DNA of 64,000 nt from Dethiothermospora halolimnae (GCF_037577855.1 NZ_JBAKFX010000009.1:38052-102051); one strand, 5' to 3'. Counted from the stretch's first letter, positions 9,885 to 19,287 are shown. Translations and numbers: made by a program. Notes: generated from the sequence alone by a model not told the origin.

Positions 9885-9906
9885 AGGGCTGAATATATTC
9901 AGCCCT
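9885..9906. terminator. Loopless palindromic terminator
   Basis: AGGGCTGAATA is immediately followed by its complement TATTCAGCCCT, then ATTTATAA. The U tract is weak. The rest of 9856-10180 contains no supportable gene; GGAGGCCTCC at 10104-10113 is an isolated palindrome. Confidence 0.55.
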
Positions 9907-10195
9907 ATTTATAATTCAAATAAGGTTATGTTTTTTAACCCTACTTACCCCCCCCATCCACCTATCTCTAATGAAAATTTAACCCTTTTGAATAAGATTA
10001 AACTAAATATTAGGAATAAACCAAGTTTGAAAGGCAATAACCTTTTCCGTGGAACTACCATAAATAATAAACTTAAATAAAGAAATAAAAGTAAAGTCAT
10101 AATGGAGGCCTCCTTAAGTTATTTATTATTTATTTTGACCATATCAAAGAAAATAATCCATTAATAGTAATAGGTAAATGTTGTTATCATTTCAC

Positions 10196-10259
10196 TTAAC
10201 ATTCATTTAACAAACCATTAACAGTGCCTAAACAAACAATATACTTTTCGGTGTTATAC
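10196..10259 (+). promoter_or_regulatory. PhoP-box array and promoter of pst
   Basis: TTAACA occurs three times, at 10196, 10207 and 10218, exactly 11 bases apart. This is the spacing and close to the consensus known for Bacillus PhoP boxes. A poorer copy (TTATCA) is at 10184. A -10 candidate TATACT is at 10254-10259 with no good -35, as expected for an activated promoter. It lies just upstream of pstS. Confidence 0.75.
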
Positions 10260-10313
10260 TATCCATGTACTAAAAAACAAATAAATTTTAAAAACGAAAG
10301 GGGTAAATTATTT

Positions 10314-11240
10314 ATGAAATTATTTACAAAATCAAAAATATTGATTTTAGCTTTAGTATTAATTTTATCAGTATCAGTATTAGCAGCATGTGGTTCAGAT
10401 GAAGATACAAATGGAAATGTAAGCTCAGAGGATAAAAAATCAGATAGTAATACTAATGATTCTAGTGATAATAAATCAGATAATAATAAATTAGAAGGTA
10501 CAGTTGAGATAGCAGGCTCCACATCAGTACAGCCGGTAGCAGAGAAGTTAGCAGAAGCATTTATGGATAAAAATTCAGGTCTTACTATAAATGTACAAGG
10601 GATAGGATCATCAGCAGGGGTTAAGGCAGCTAATCAAGGAACTGCTGATATAGGAACAGCGTCAAGAAATCTTAAATCTGGTGAAGAAGAGTGGGGAGTA
10701 GATGACCATGTAATCGCCTATGATGGAATAGCTGTTGTTGTTAATAACGATAATCCAATTTCAGATTTAGATAAAGAAACTATAGTTAAAATATTTAAAG
10801 GTGAAATATCTAATTGGAAAGAAGCTGGTGGAGACGATGAAGACATTATAGTAGTAAGTCGTGAAGCAGGGTCAGGGACAAGGGGAGCATTTGAAGACAT
10901 ACTAGACCTTAAAAAAGAAGTAAATGGTAAGGAAGTAAGTGCAGTTGTACAAGATGTGGTAGGCAACTCCAATGGAGCAGTAAAACAAAATGTTGTAAAT
11001 AAGAAAAATGCTATTGGATATATATCATTTGCATACTTAGATGATAAAGTTAAAGGTTTAAAAGTGAGTGGAACAGAACCAACAGTGGAAAATGTATTAG
11101 CTGATAAATATAATATTTCAAGACCATTCCTAATGATAACTAAAGGAGAAGTTCCAAAAGAAGCCCAAGCATTCTTAGACTTTGTATTTAGTCCAGAAGG
11201 TCAAAAAATAGTAGGAGAAGAACAAATACCTGTAAAATAA
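10314..11240 (+). CDS. pstS: Phosphate ABC transporter, substrate-binding lipoprotein
   Basis: Captures phosphate outside the membrane for PstCAB. The signal peptide ends in lipobox VLAAC, with the lipid-modified Cys at residue 26. A Ser/Asp/Asn-rich linker (27-60) precedes the binding domain, which begins GTVEIAGSTSVQPVAE. Phosphate-binding motifs GSSAG and SREAGSGTRGAFE are present. 308 residues. ATG 10314 follows AAAGGGG; the reading frame is open further upstream, but that part covers the promoter. Predicted to be induced by phosphate starvation through the upstream PhoP boxes. Confidence 0.95.
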   Translation: MKLFTKSKILILALVLILSVSVLAACGSDEDTNGNVSSEDKKSDSNTNDSSDNKSDNNKLEGTVEIAGSTSVQPVAEKLAEAFMDKNSGLTINVQGIGSSAGVKAANQGTADIGTASRNLKSGEEEWGVDDHVIAYDGIAVVVNNDNPISDLDKETIVKIFKGEISNWKEAGGDDEDIIVVSREAGSGTRGAFEDILDLKKEVNGKEVSAVVQDVVGNSNGAVKQNVVNKKNAIGYISFAYLDDKVKGLKVSGTEPTVENVLADKYNISRPFLMITKGEVPKEAQAFLDFVFSPEGQKIVGEEQIPVK

Positions 11241-11271
11241 AAAAATATGTAATTATAAAGTTATCGGCATC

Positions 11272-11294
11272 GACTCTGCATTGTATGTGGAGTC
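11272..11294 (+). other. Intercistronic hairpin between pstS and pstC
   Basis: GACTCTGCAT pairs with ATGTGGAGTC (two G-T pairs) around a three-base loop. An outer GGCA/TGCC pairing (11266-11269 with 11297-11300) is also possible. No T run follows, so this looks like an mRNA-processing or stabilising hairpin. That would allow more PstS than permease, a common arrangement for binding proteins. Confidence 0.5.
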
Positions 11295-11351
11295 TTTGCC
11301 CATGTTAAACAGTTATTGAAATATTCGGATTTTTATTTGGAGGTGACTATA

Positions 11352-12308
11352 TTGGAAAAGAGTAGTGAAGTATTAACTAGAGGTTTAAGTAGGTCAAGTA
11401 TAAAAGATGATGGAAATAATAAAGTTAATAGTTCAGCTTCAATGGAACAAAATAAGTGGGTAACTTTATGGGAGAAAGTAGTAGAAAAAATATTTTTAAT
11501 TAGTGCAAGCATGGCTATATTAAGTGTTGCAATAATTACAATATTTATTTTCATAAAAGGTGGTCCCGCTATATTTAAGATAGGAGTTTTTGATTTTATT
11601 TTCGGAACTGATTGGTATCCTGAGGCAGAGATATTTGGTATAGGACCGATGATATTGGCTTCAATATATGCAACTGTAGGGGCTATAATTATTGGAGTGC
11701 CAATTGGAATATTAACGGCAGTATTTATTTCAGAGATAGCGCCAAAGGGAATAACTAAGATTATAAAGCCTGCAGTGGAGTTATTAGCAGGTATTCCATC
11801 GGTAGTATATGGTTTCTTTGGTTTAATTGTTATACTTCCTATGATTGATAAATATTTTGGTGGTGGAGGTAATAGTTTATTAGCGGCCTGTATAATTTTA
11901 GGGATGATGATTTTACCTACTATTATCAATATATCTGAAACAGCAATAAAAGCAGTACCTAAAGAGTACAAAGAAGGTTCATTAGCAATGGGAGCCTCTA
12001 AAATACAAACTATTTTTAAGGTTGTTTTGCCGGCTGCAAAATCTGGGATTTTAGCAGCGATTATATTAGGAATCGGAAGGGCCATTGGAGAAACCATGGC
12101 GGTTATATTGGTTGTGGGAAATACTGTTCAAATTCCAGGTTCACTTTTAGATAGTGTTAGACCCATGACATCAAATATAGCACTTGAAATGGGATATGCC
12201 TTTGGTTTACATCAAGAAGCCCTTTTTGCCACAGGAGTAGTATTATTTATATTTATTATGTTATTAAATGTATTACTAGGTGTAGTAACCCATAAGGTAG
12301 GTGAATAA
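11352..12308 (+). CDS. pstC: Phosphate ABC transporter permease PstC
   Basis: One of two membrane permease subunits for phosphate import. About 40 hydrophilic N-terminal residues are followed by six hydrophobic segments. The permease EAA-loop region reads PKEYKEGSLAMGASKIQTI. 318 residues. Start TTG 11352 is six bases after GGAGGTGA. The start chosen upstream by frame length alone would extend through the ribosome site. Two bases separate it from pstA. Confidence 0.94.
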   Translation: MEKSSEVLTRGLSRSSIKDDGNNKVNSSASMEQNKWVTLWEKVVEKIFLISASMAILSVAIITIFIFIKGGPAIFKIGVFDFIFGTDWYPEAEIFGIGPMILASIYATVGAIIIGVPIGILTAVFISEIAPKGITKIIKPAVELLAGIPSVVYGFFGLIVILPMIDKYFGGGGNSLLAACIILGMMILPTIINISETAIKAVPKEYKEGSLAMGASKIQTIFKVVLPAAKSGILAAIILGIGRAIGETMAVILVVGNTVQIPGSLLDSVRPMTSNIALEMGYAFGLHQEALFATGVVLFIFIMLLNVLLGVVTHKVGE

Positions 12309-12310
12309 TT

Positions 12311-13114
12311 ATGAAAAAGAGAGTAATAATCGATAATTTATTAAAGGGTATAATAATATTATCTTCTGTGGTAACAGTGGGATTTTTAGCTTGGATTCTT
12401 CTTTATGTTATTATGAACGGATTTAGTGGAATAAAACTAGACTTCTTGCAGGAGATAGTACCCTATATAATTAGTACAGTATATATGATATTGGTAACTA
12501 TAGTGATATCTACACCAATAGGAATTGGAGCGGCTATTTACTTGGTAGAATATGCGAAACCTGGAAAAGTAGTTAAAGCTATCAGATTTGCCACAGAAAG
12601 TTTAGCTGGAATTCCATCAATTGTTTTTGGATTATTTGGATTTATATTTTTTGTTACAACACTAAACTTTGGATGGTCTATTTTATCGGGAGCCTTAACA
12701 TTAAGTATAATGGTGTTACCAACAATAGTAAGAACTACAGAGGAAGCATTAAAATCGGTTCCTAACTCTTATAGGGAAGGTAGCTTAGGACTAGGGGCAT
12801 CAAAGCTAAGAACAATTAGAAAGGTTATTTTACCAAGTGCCATACCGGGAATATTAACATCGGTAATATTAAGTATAGGTAGGATTGTAGGAGAAACGGC
12901 GGCTATTTATTTAACAGCTGGAACAGCTAAATGGATTCCCGACAGTGTTATGGATGGTGGAAGAACATTGGCTGTACACTTATATTATTTAGCATCTGAA
13001 GATGTTAATTTTGAAAAAGCTTTTGCAACGGGAACAGTTCTGATAATTATAATCTTGGCCATTAACTTAACAGCAAATGCACTGGGTTCTAGATTAAACA
13101 AAAGAAAGGCTTAA
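12311..13114 (+). CDS. pstA: Phosphate ABC transporter permease PstA
   Basis: The second permease subunit. Six predicted membrane helices and the EAA motif PNSYREGSLGLGASKLRTI are present. 267 residues, typical of Gram-positive PstA. ATG 12311 starts two bases after pstC, with AGGTGA in the end of pstC as ribosome site. Confidence 0.94.
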   Translation: MKKRVIIDNLLKGIIILSSVVTVGFLAWILLYVIMNGFSGIKLDFLQEIVPYIISTVYMILVTIVISTPIGIGAAIYLVEYAKPGKVVKAIRFATESLAGIPSIVFGLFGFIFFVTTLNFGWSILSGALTLSIMVLPTIVRTTEEALKSVPNSYREGSLGLGASKLRTIRKVILPSAIPGILTSVILSIGRIVGETAAIYLTAGTAKWIPDSVMDGGRTLAVHLYYLASEDVNFEKAFATGTVLIIIILAINLTANALGSRLNKRKA

Positions 13115-13135
13115 TGATTAGAAGGGGTGAAAAAT

Positions 13136-13891
13136 ATGAGTAAAACTAAAATGTCTATAAAAAATCTGGATTTGTTCTATGGTGATTTTCAGGCTTTAAA
13201 AAATATTAATTTAGATATAGAAGAAAATAAAATCACAGCTTTAATAGGGCCATCTGGATGCGGAAAGTCTACTTTTTTAAAAACTTTAAATAGAATGAAT
13301 GATTTAGTTGAGGGAGTTAAAATTAAAGGAAATGTCCAATTAGAGGGAAAAAACATATATAAAAATGTTGATGTTATAAAACTAAGAAAAAGAGTTGGAA
13401 TGGTGTTTCAGAAACCCAATCCATTTCCAATGAGTATATATGATAATGTGGCATATGGTCCAAGGGCCCATGGTGTTAAAAAGAAATCAACCCTAGATGA
13501 AATAGTAGAAAAAAGTTTAAAAAGAGGGGCATTATGGGACGAGGTAAAGGATAGATTAAAGAAAAATGCTCTAGGGCTATCAGGGGGACAACAGCAAAGG
13601 TTATGTATTGCAAGGGCATTGGCGGTAGAACCAGAAGTATTACTAATGGATGAGCCAACATCAGCTTTAGATCCAATTGCAACTGGGAGAATAGAGGAAT
13701 TAGCAAAAGAATTAAAAAATCATTACACTATAGTTATGGTTACCCATTCTATGCAACAGGCGGGAAGAATATCAGATAATACAGCCTTTTTCCTATTGGG
13801 AGAACTAATAGAATATGGTTCTACTAAAAAGATTTTTTCAAATCCAGATAATCAAAAAACAGAGGATTATATTACAGGTAGGTTTGGTTAA
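13136..13891 (+). CDS. pstB: Phosphate ABC transporter ATP-binding protein
   Basis: Energises phosphate uptake. Walker A GPSGCGKST near residue 35, signature LSGGQQQRL near 145, Walker B VLLMDEPTSALD and the switch histidine in VTHSM are present. 251 residues. ATG 13136 is six bases after GAAGGGGTG; an upstream in-frame GTG at 13127 is inside that ribosome site. Contiguous with pstA and phoU. Confidence 0.96.
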   Translation: MSKTKMSIKNLDLFYGDFQALKNINLDIEENKITALIGPSGCGKSTFLKTLNRMNDLVEGVKIKGNVQLEGKNIYKNVDVIKLRKRVGMVFQKPNPFPMSIYDNVAYGPRAHGVKKKSTLDEIVEKSLKRGALWDEVKDRLKKNALGLSGGQQQRLCIARALAVEPEVLLMDEPTSALDPIATGRIEELAKELKNHYTIVMVTHSMQQAGRISDNTAFFLLGELIEYGSTKKIFSNPDNQKTEDYITGRFG

Positions 13892-13917
13892 TATTAAAAT
13901 GTGAAGGGGATGGAAAG

Positions 13918-14565
13918 ATGAGAAAGTATTTCGATGAGCAATTGGAACAATTAAAAACTCAGTTATTAAAAATGGGAGCACTGGTAGAAGAAGAGATAGA
14001 TATAGCTATAAAGTCACTAATAGACCAAGACCTTGAGTTAGCAGAAAAAGTTTTTGAGTTAGAAAGAAAGACTGATGAATTAGAATTGATTATTGAAGAT
14101 AAGTGTTTAGATTTGTTGGCACTTCAGCAGCCTATTGCTAAGGATTTACGAATGATAAGTACTATTTTAAAGATAATAACTGACTTAGAAAGAATCGGAG
14201 ACCATGGAGTAAATATTGCTAAGGTTACATTAAAAATTGGAAAAGAAAAACTAATAAAACCCCTTATAGATATTCCTAGAATGTCTGATATAACTAGAAA
14301 GATGATAAAAATGAGTTTAGATAGTTTTATTAGTGAAGATTCGGAAAAAGCTAAAAAGGTAGCAGAGATGGATGATAGTATAGACATTATCTATGAAGAT
14401 ATATATATAGAACTATTGGAGATGTTAAGTAACAATAAAAAGGTAATGAATCAAGTAATAGACTTGTTGTTTATAGGAAGATATTTAGAAAGAATAGCAG
14501 ATCACACAACTAATATTTGTGAAGGAATAATATATATGACAACTGGAGAGAGACTGGAATTTTAA
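13918..14565 (+). CDS. phoU: Phosphate transport regulator PhoU
   Basis: A helical, metal-binding protein that links Pst transport to PhoR signalling. Two PhoU repeats are visible, each with an E/D-rich helix and a conserved segment (LERIGDHGVNIA and LERIADHTTNICE). 215 residues, usual length. ATG 13918 is seven bases after AAGGGGA. Last gene of the pst operon, directly followed by a terminator. Confidence 0.95.
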   Translation: MRKYFDEQLEQLKTQLLKMGALVEEEIDIAIKSLIDQDLELAEKVFELERKTDELELIIEDKCLDLLALQQPIAKDLRMISTILKIITDLERIGDHGVNIAKVTLKIGKEKLIKPLIDIPRMSDITRKMIKMSLDSFISEDSEKAKKVAEMDDSIDIIYEDIYIELLEMLSNNKKVMNQVIDLLFIGRYLERIADHTTNICEGIIYMTTGERLEF

Positions 14566-14597
14566 AAAAGAATATATTTCCTTATATTCTTTTTTTT
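14564..14597 (+). terminator. Terminator of the pst operon
   Basis: AAAAAAGAATATA (14564-14576) pairs with TATATTCTTTTTT (14583-14595), and further Ts follow. The phoU stop codon touches the stem. Confidence 0.85.
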
Positions 14598-14664
14598 GTG
14601 TTGATATTTATATATATAAAAACCTCTTAAATAAGACACAATAAAGTTTAGGAGGTGTATAAAT

Positions 14665-15237
14665 GTGTTAAAAAACAAAAAATATCTTATTTCAACTTTA
14701 GTTATTCTTTTGCTATTAGCCATGGTTTCAGTAGGATGTCAACAGGGAGAAGAAAAGCCAAATTTAGATAACAATAATATGAATGGTACAGATGATAAAG
14801 AGTATGGTGGAAATGTAGATGATGATGCTAATATAGACGATGATAATGATATGTTAAACAATAATAACATGAACAATAATATGAATGAAAATGGTATGAA
14901 TAATAATATGTCCGCCAGAGCAGATAGAATAGCTAATAAAATAACAACTATGGATAATGTTGATAGGGCTACAGTAATAATTACTGGAGATACAGCATTA
15001 GTTGGTGTAGATATGAATGGTAATACCACAGGTAATATGACAACGACTGTTGAAAATGACATAAAAAAAATGGTTAAAAATACAGACAATCAAATAGATA
15101 ATGTATCGGTTACAACTGATCCAGACCTATTTGATAGATTAGACAATATTTATGAGTCCACAAGAAATGGTAGACCTGTTTCTGGTTTTGCAGATGAAAT
15201 AGAAGAAATAATGAGAAGAATTACACCAAATATGTAA
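14665..15237 (+). CDS. YhcN/YlaJ-family sporulation lipoprotein
   Basis: A secreted lipoprotein with lipobox VSVGC (Cys 25). It has an Asn/Met/Asp-rich low-complexity stretch (residues 30-90) and a C-terminal YhcN/YlaJ domain (ADRIANKITTMDNVDRATV.., LVGVDMN). Family members are spore or forespore-envelope associated. 190 residues. The start is GTG 14665, seven bases after AGGAGGTG. An ATG two bases earlier (14663) reads only Met-Cys-stop, so the initiating ribosome must select the GTG. Confidence 0.82.
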   Translation: MLKNKKYLISTLVILLLLAMVSVGCQQGEEKPNLDNNNMNGTDDKEYGGNVDDDANIDDDNDMLNNNNMNNNMNENGMNNNMSARADRIANKITTMDNVDRATVIITGDTALVGVDMNGNTTGNMTTTVENDIKKMVKNTDNQIDNVSVTTDPDLFDRLDNIYESTRNGRPVSGFADEIEEIMRRITPNM

Positions 15238-15283
15238 ATAAAATTAAATAAAGCTTTACAAGTATTTTGAATAATTAATTCTA

Positions 15284-15328
15284 AATCCCCATATTATTTA
15301 CAAAGACTAAATAATATGGGGGATTTTT
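15284..15328 (+). terminator. Long hairpin that is both terminator-like and covers the next ribosome site
   Basis: A 5' arm at 15284-15300 (AATCCCC then ATATTATTTA) pairs with 15308-15325 (TAAATAATAT then GGGGG and ATT) with one bulged G. A T run follows at 15324-15328. The five Gs at 15318-15322 are also the only plausible ribosome site for the gene starting at 15329. Confidence 0.65.
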
Positions 15329-16501
15329 ATGTTTAAAAAACTATTTATAAATAAAAATACAATTTATATTTTTATGTTTATATTTTTTACATCTTTATTT
15401 TTATCATACAGGGATCCACTTGAGAATATTTTTATAACTATTGCCTTTCTTGGTCTTATATTAATTATAAAGAATATATCTTTTCTTAATGATAAAAATA
15501 ACTTAATAGCATTTATTATATGCATAATTATTTTTTATATAATGTCAGTACTCTTTATATATAATCAGCATTATCCTATAACTAAGAAGAGCAACTTAAG
15601 AAATAATAATTCCGATATAGCCGTTTTATTAGTATACGATGGGGAAAGTCCAAAATATAATATGTCTAAGTCAATAACTAATATTAATCTTAAAGATGAA
15701 ATTGTAAATAAAGCAATGTTACCATTTTCTTTAAATAAAATAAAAAAACAGTATAAATCCATTGGAAAAAGTAATTACAAAAGTAATACTAAAAAAATAG
15801 CTGATGAAGTTAACCGAATACTTTCTAATGAATACAAAATTTATTTAGGTTATTTATATGATACACCCTATATAGAAGAAGAAATAAATCAAATATTAAC
15901 AGATGGACATAATAAGATAATAACTGTACCAATATATTTAACAAAAAATAAAAGTTATTGTTTGTTTAGAGAGAGAATTAATAAAATGCATTTATCTAAA
16001 ACTAATGCTCAAATAAGGCACACTAAAGACTTAGTAGATAGTGAAAGTATATTTAATAGTTTTATAAATAAAATAAATTCAAATATAAACAAAGAGAAAT
16101 TACTAAATACAGGAATAGTATTAATAGGGTCTCAAGAAGGAAGTAAAGAATCTACTGAAAAAGATTTTGCTTTTAGAAATAAAATCAAAGAATACTTGAT
16201 TGAATATCTTAAAATATCAGAGGATAGGATAGCTATTTGCTGGGATAATAATTCAGGCTCTAATTACATAAAAGAAGTAAAAAAGATGTTAGAATATGGT
16301 GTTGGAGAAATACTTTGTATCTACGTAAAACCATCGGTTACATATATAGAAAATAATCTTATAATTAATAATCTTCTTAATGAAATAGAGCTACCCGATG
16401 GAGCAAAAATAAAAGTTATAGACGGTTTTTTAGAGGATAATAATTTTATATATGATATAAAGAGAAGAGTTAGAAGTAAGAATGTTATTGAGTGGAATTA
16501 G
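15329..16501 (+). CDS. Membrane-anchored chelatase-like protein of unknown function
   Basis: Three hydrophobic segments lie in the first 80 residues, then two domains reminiscent of class II chelatases (HemH/CbiX fold). The first has YLGYLYDTPYIEEEI and GHNKIITVPIYLT (compare the HemH pattern Y-G-P-S-I-E..VLPLYP). The second starts TGIVLIGSQEGSKES, where HemH/CbiX have a catalytic histidine (AHG-like); here His is absent in both halves. It is therefore probably not an active chelatase. 390 residues. The ATG directly follows the T run of an SD-covering hairpin. The fold assignment is by eye and needs structure prediction. Confidence 0.55.
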   Translation: MFKKLFINKNTIYIFMFIFFTSLFLSYRDPLENIFITIAFLGLILIIKNISFLNDKNNLIAFIICIIIFYIMSVLFIYNQHYPITKKSNLRNNNSDIAVLLVYDGESPKYNMSKSITNINLKDEIVNKAMLPFSLNKIKKQYKSIGKSNYKSNTKKIADEVNRILSNEYKIYLGYLYDTPYIEEEINQILTDGHNKIITVPIYLTKNKSYCLFRERINKMHLSKTNAQIRHTKDLVDSESIFNSFINKINSNINKEKLLNTGIVLIGSQEGSKESTEKDFAFRNKIKEYLIEYLKISEDRIAICWDNNSGSNYIKEVKKMLEYGVGEILCIYVKPSVTYIENNLIINNLLNEIELPDGAKIKVIDGFLEDNNFIYDIKRRVRSKNVIEWN

Positions 16502-16609
16502 AAACATTTTTATTACTAGCTATAATTAAAATTTAAATTGTGGTAATAATAAAAGATAGTATATTAGATATAGTGTTTCGCATTTTTAACAAAGTAAGGA
16601 GGAAAAAGC

Positions 16610-17902
16610 TTGATAAACAACTTTAGATCTAAAATAGATGATGGAATATATATGAACTTAATTAATACAGATAAGTTTAAAACTAATTTAGTTAGTATAT
16701 ATATAGTGAGACCCTTATTAAGAGAAGAAGCTACTAAAAATGCATTGCTTCCCTTGGTGTTGAGAAGGGGAAGTGAAAGATATAGAACATCTTTAAACAT
16801 ACAGAAGGAATTAGATAAATTATACGGAGGAAATTTAAATGTAAGTGTTACAAAAAAGGGAGAACGGCAAATAATAAGGTTCGCAATAGAAATAGTTAAT
16901 AGTAAATTTATTAAAGAAGACAGTTTATTTGATAAATCATTGAAAATATTAAATGAAATAATTAATAATCCATTAATAAATGATGGGAAATTTGATGATA
17001 AGTATGTAGAACAGGAGAAAAGAAACTTAGTAGATAGGATAAAAAGTAGAATAAATGATAAGAAATCCTATGCTGTAGATAGATGCATAGAAGAAATGTG
17101 TAAAAATGAAAATTATAGTATATATAAATTTGGTTTTATTGAAGATATTAAGGATATTGATAGTGAAAGTTTATTTACCCACTATAAAAAAATTATTGAG
17201 ACCAGTCCAATAGAAATAAATATAGTGGGTAATATACCCAAAGATTATGCTCTAAAAGCTGCAGAAAAGTATTTAAGCTTTCAGCGACAAGAGATTATTA
17301 ATATACCTAGGGAAAATGTATTAAAGGACATACAAACTAAAAATAGAATATATGAAGAGATGGAAGTGAATCAGGGGAAATTAACGATAGGATTTAGAAC
17401 TAATATACCCTATGAAGATGATTTATACGAAGGTATAATATTGGCAAGTAATCTTTTAGGGGGAGGTACCAATTCTAAACTATTTAAAAATGTAAGGGAA
17501 AAAGAAAGTCTGGCATATTATATATATGCTAAAACCTATAAATTAAAATCCCTTATGATTATTGCATCGGGAATTGAATTTGAAAACTTTGATAAAACAT
17601 TAGATATAATTAAAAAACAAGTTGAGGAATTAAAAGAAGGTACATTTACAGATGAGGATATTAAACATTCAAAAAATGCCATTGTAACTTCTATTAGATC
17701 AATGATTGATAGTAATTATTCGTTATCTGAGTTTTATTTTACTCAGATACTTACCAATGAAAGTAAATCTATAAATGAAATGATAGATAAAATAAGGGGA
17801 GTCACAAAAGAAAATATTATAAAAGCAGCACAAAAAATTAGTTTAGATACTATCTATTTCTTAAAAAACAAAAGGGAAATGGAGGAAGAAAAGGTTGAAT
17901 AA
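16610..17902 (+). CDS. ymfF: M16 peptidase-like protein YmfF (inactive subunit)
   Basis: An insulinase-fold (M16) protein of 430 residues. It lacks the HxxEH zinc motif at the usual N-terminal position but keeps the C-terminal family features (LLGGGTNSKLFKNVREKESLAYY). This is the pattern of the non-catalytic partner of a YmfF/YmfH heterodimer, which in Bacillus has been linked to maturation of elongation factor P modification. TTG 16610 is seven bases after AAGGAGGA. It overlaps the next gene by eight bases. Confidence 0.85.
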   Translation: MINNFRSKIDDGIYMNLINTDKFKTNLVSIYIVRPLLREEATKNALLPLVLRRGSERYRTSLNIQKELDKLYGGNLNVSVTKKGERQIIRFAIEIVNSKFIKEDSLFDKSLKILNEIINNPLINDGKFDDKYVEQEKRNLVDRIKSRINDKKSYAVDRCIEEMCKNENYSIYKFGFIEDIKDIDSESLFTHYKKIIETSPIEINIVGNIPKDYALKAAEKYLSFQRQEIINIPRENVLKDIQTKNRIYEEMEVNQGKLTIGFRTNIPYEDDLYEGIILASNLLGGGTNSKLFKNVREKESLAYYIYAKTYKLKSLMIIASGIEFENFDKTLDIIKKQVEELKEGTFTDEDIKHSKNAIVTSIRSMIDSNYSLSEFYFTQILTNESKSINEMIDKIRGVTKENIIKAAQKISLDTIYFLKNKREMEEEKVE

Positions 17903-19178
17903 AATATATAGTGAAAATAAAAGACTGGAAGAAAAGATTTATTTGCGAGAACTTGATAATGGATTAAAGATATTCTTTATGCCTAAAGAGGGATATACAA
18001 AAAAGCATGCAATTTATGCAACCAATTATGGTTCAAATGATAACAAGTTTATACCATTGGGAGAAAGTGACTCCATAGAAGTTCCGGAGGGGATAGCACA
18101 TTTTTTAGAACATAAGCTTTTTGAACAACCAGAAGGTAATATTTTCAATGAATTTTCTCAATTAGGATCATATGTAAATGCTTTTACTAATTATAATCAA
18201 ACGGCTTATTTGTTCTCATGTACAGATAAATTTTATGAAAATCTAGATTTATTAATAAAATTTGTACAGAGTCCTTATTTTACAGATGATAGTGTGGAAA
18301 AGGAAAAGGGAATTATTGAACAGGAAATAAGAATGTACGATGATTCTCCAAGATGGAGAGTATTTTCAAATTGCCTATCAGGACTTTATAAAGAATATCC
18401 CGTTAGGGTAGATATTGCGGGAACTGTAGAGAGTATAAAAGAAATAACAAAGGAAGATTTATATAAATGTTATAATACATTTTATAATCCTAAAAATATG
18501 ATATTATTTATTATAGGAGATATTGATTTTGATAAGGCTTTAAATATTATAGAAAAACATCAAAATCCCAGTATTGATAATGGGATTATAAAAAGATTTT
18601 ATCCAAAGGAACCAAGGGAAATAAATGAATCCCTTATTGAAACAAATTTAAGTGTTTCTACACCCCTTTTTAATATTGGTTTTAAGGATCTGAACATAGG
18701 TTTTGGTGGGACTAGATTAATAGAAAAAGAAATGGTTACTAATATATTACTTGATTTAATGTTTGGAGATAGTACTGAATTTTATAATACACTATATGAT
18801 AAAGGGTTAATTAATAAGTCTTTTGGGGCACAGTATGTTGGAAATAAAGGATATGGTCATACTATAATCGGTGGTGAATCAGAAAATCCTAAGAGGATTC
18901 TAAATGAGATTCTTAATCACTTAAAAAGTATAAAAGAATCAGGATTGTTAAAGGATGATTTTAACAGAGTAAAGAACAAGATGATGGGTTATTATATAAT
19001 GGATTTTAACTCTATAGAATCAGTTGCCAGTTCCTTTATATCTAAATATTACAATGGTGCTTCCATATTGGATTATTTAAGTATAATAGAAGATATAACC
19101 CTAAATGATATAATGGAAAGGCTAAATGAACATTTAACAGCAGATAACTATACGTTATCTATAGTAAAACCCAGTTAG
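17895..19178 (+). CDS. ymfH: M16 zinc peptidase YmfH (catalytic subunit)
   Basis: An M16 metallopeptidase of 427 residues with the inverted zinc motif HFLEH (near residue 72) and the downstream glutamate region EKGIIEQEIRMY. It pairs with the preceding inactive homologue. TTG 17895 lies inside the end of ymfF, nine bases after GGAGG, so the two are translationally coupled, as expected for subunits of one complex. Confidence 0.9.
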   Translation: MNKIYSENKRLEEKIYLRELDNGLKIFFMPKEGYTKKHAIYATNYGSNDNKFIPLGESDSIEVPEGIAHFLEHKLFEQPEGNIFNEFSQLGSYVNAFTNYNQTAYLFSCTDKFYENLDLLIKFVQSPYFTDDSVEKEKGIIEQEIRMYDDSPRWRVFSNCLSGLYKEYPVRVDIAGTVESIKEITKEDLYKCYNTFYNPKNMILFIIGDIDFDKALNIIEKHQNPSIDNGIIKRFYPKEPREINESLIETNLSVSTPLFNIGFKDLNIGFGGTRLIEKEMVTNILLDLMFGDSTEFYNTLYDKGLINKSFGAQYVGNKGYGHTIIGGESENPKRILNEILNHLKSIKESGLLKDDFNRVKNKMMGYYIMDFNSIESVASSFISKYYNGASILDYLSIIEDITLNDIMERLNEHLTADNYTLSIVKPS

Positions 19179-19287
19179 TTTGTTGACACAATATGCTAAT
19201 ATGTAATATTATATATTAAAGTGTAATAAGAAGTCTAACAAAGAGAATATTATTTAGGTATAATGGATTTTGGAAAAAAAGACTTTG

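Noticed and set aside
9856..10080. Open frame of 74 codons after the small protein gene
   Set aside because: Starts with TTG directly after a stop, has no ribosome site, runs through a hairpin terminator and has no protein-like composition.
11333..12097. 254-codon minus-strand frame opposite pstC
   Set aside because: Shadow of a membrane protein gene; no ribosome site or family resemblance, and pstC is certain.
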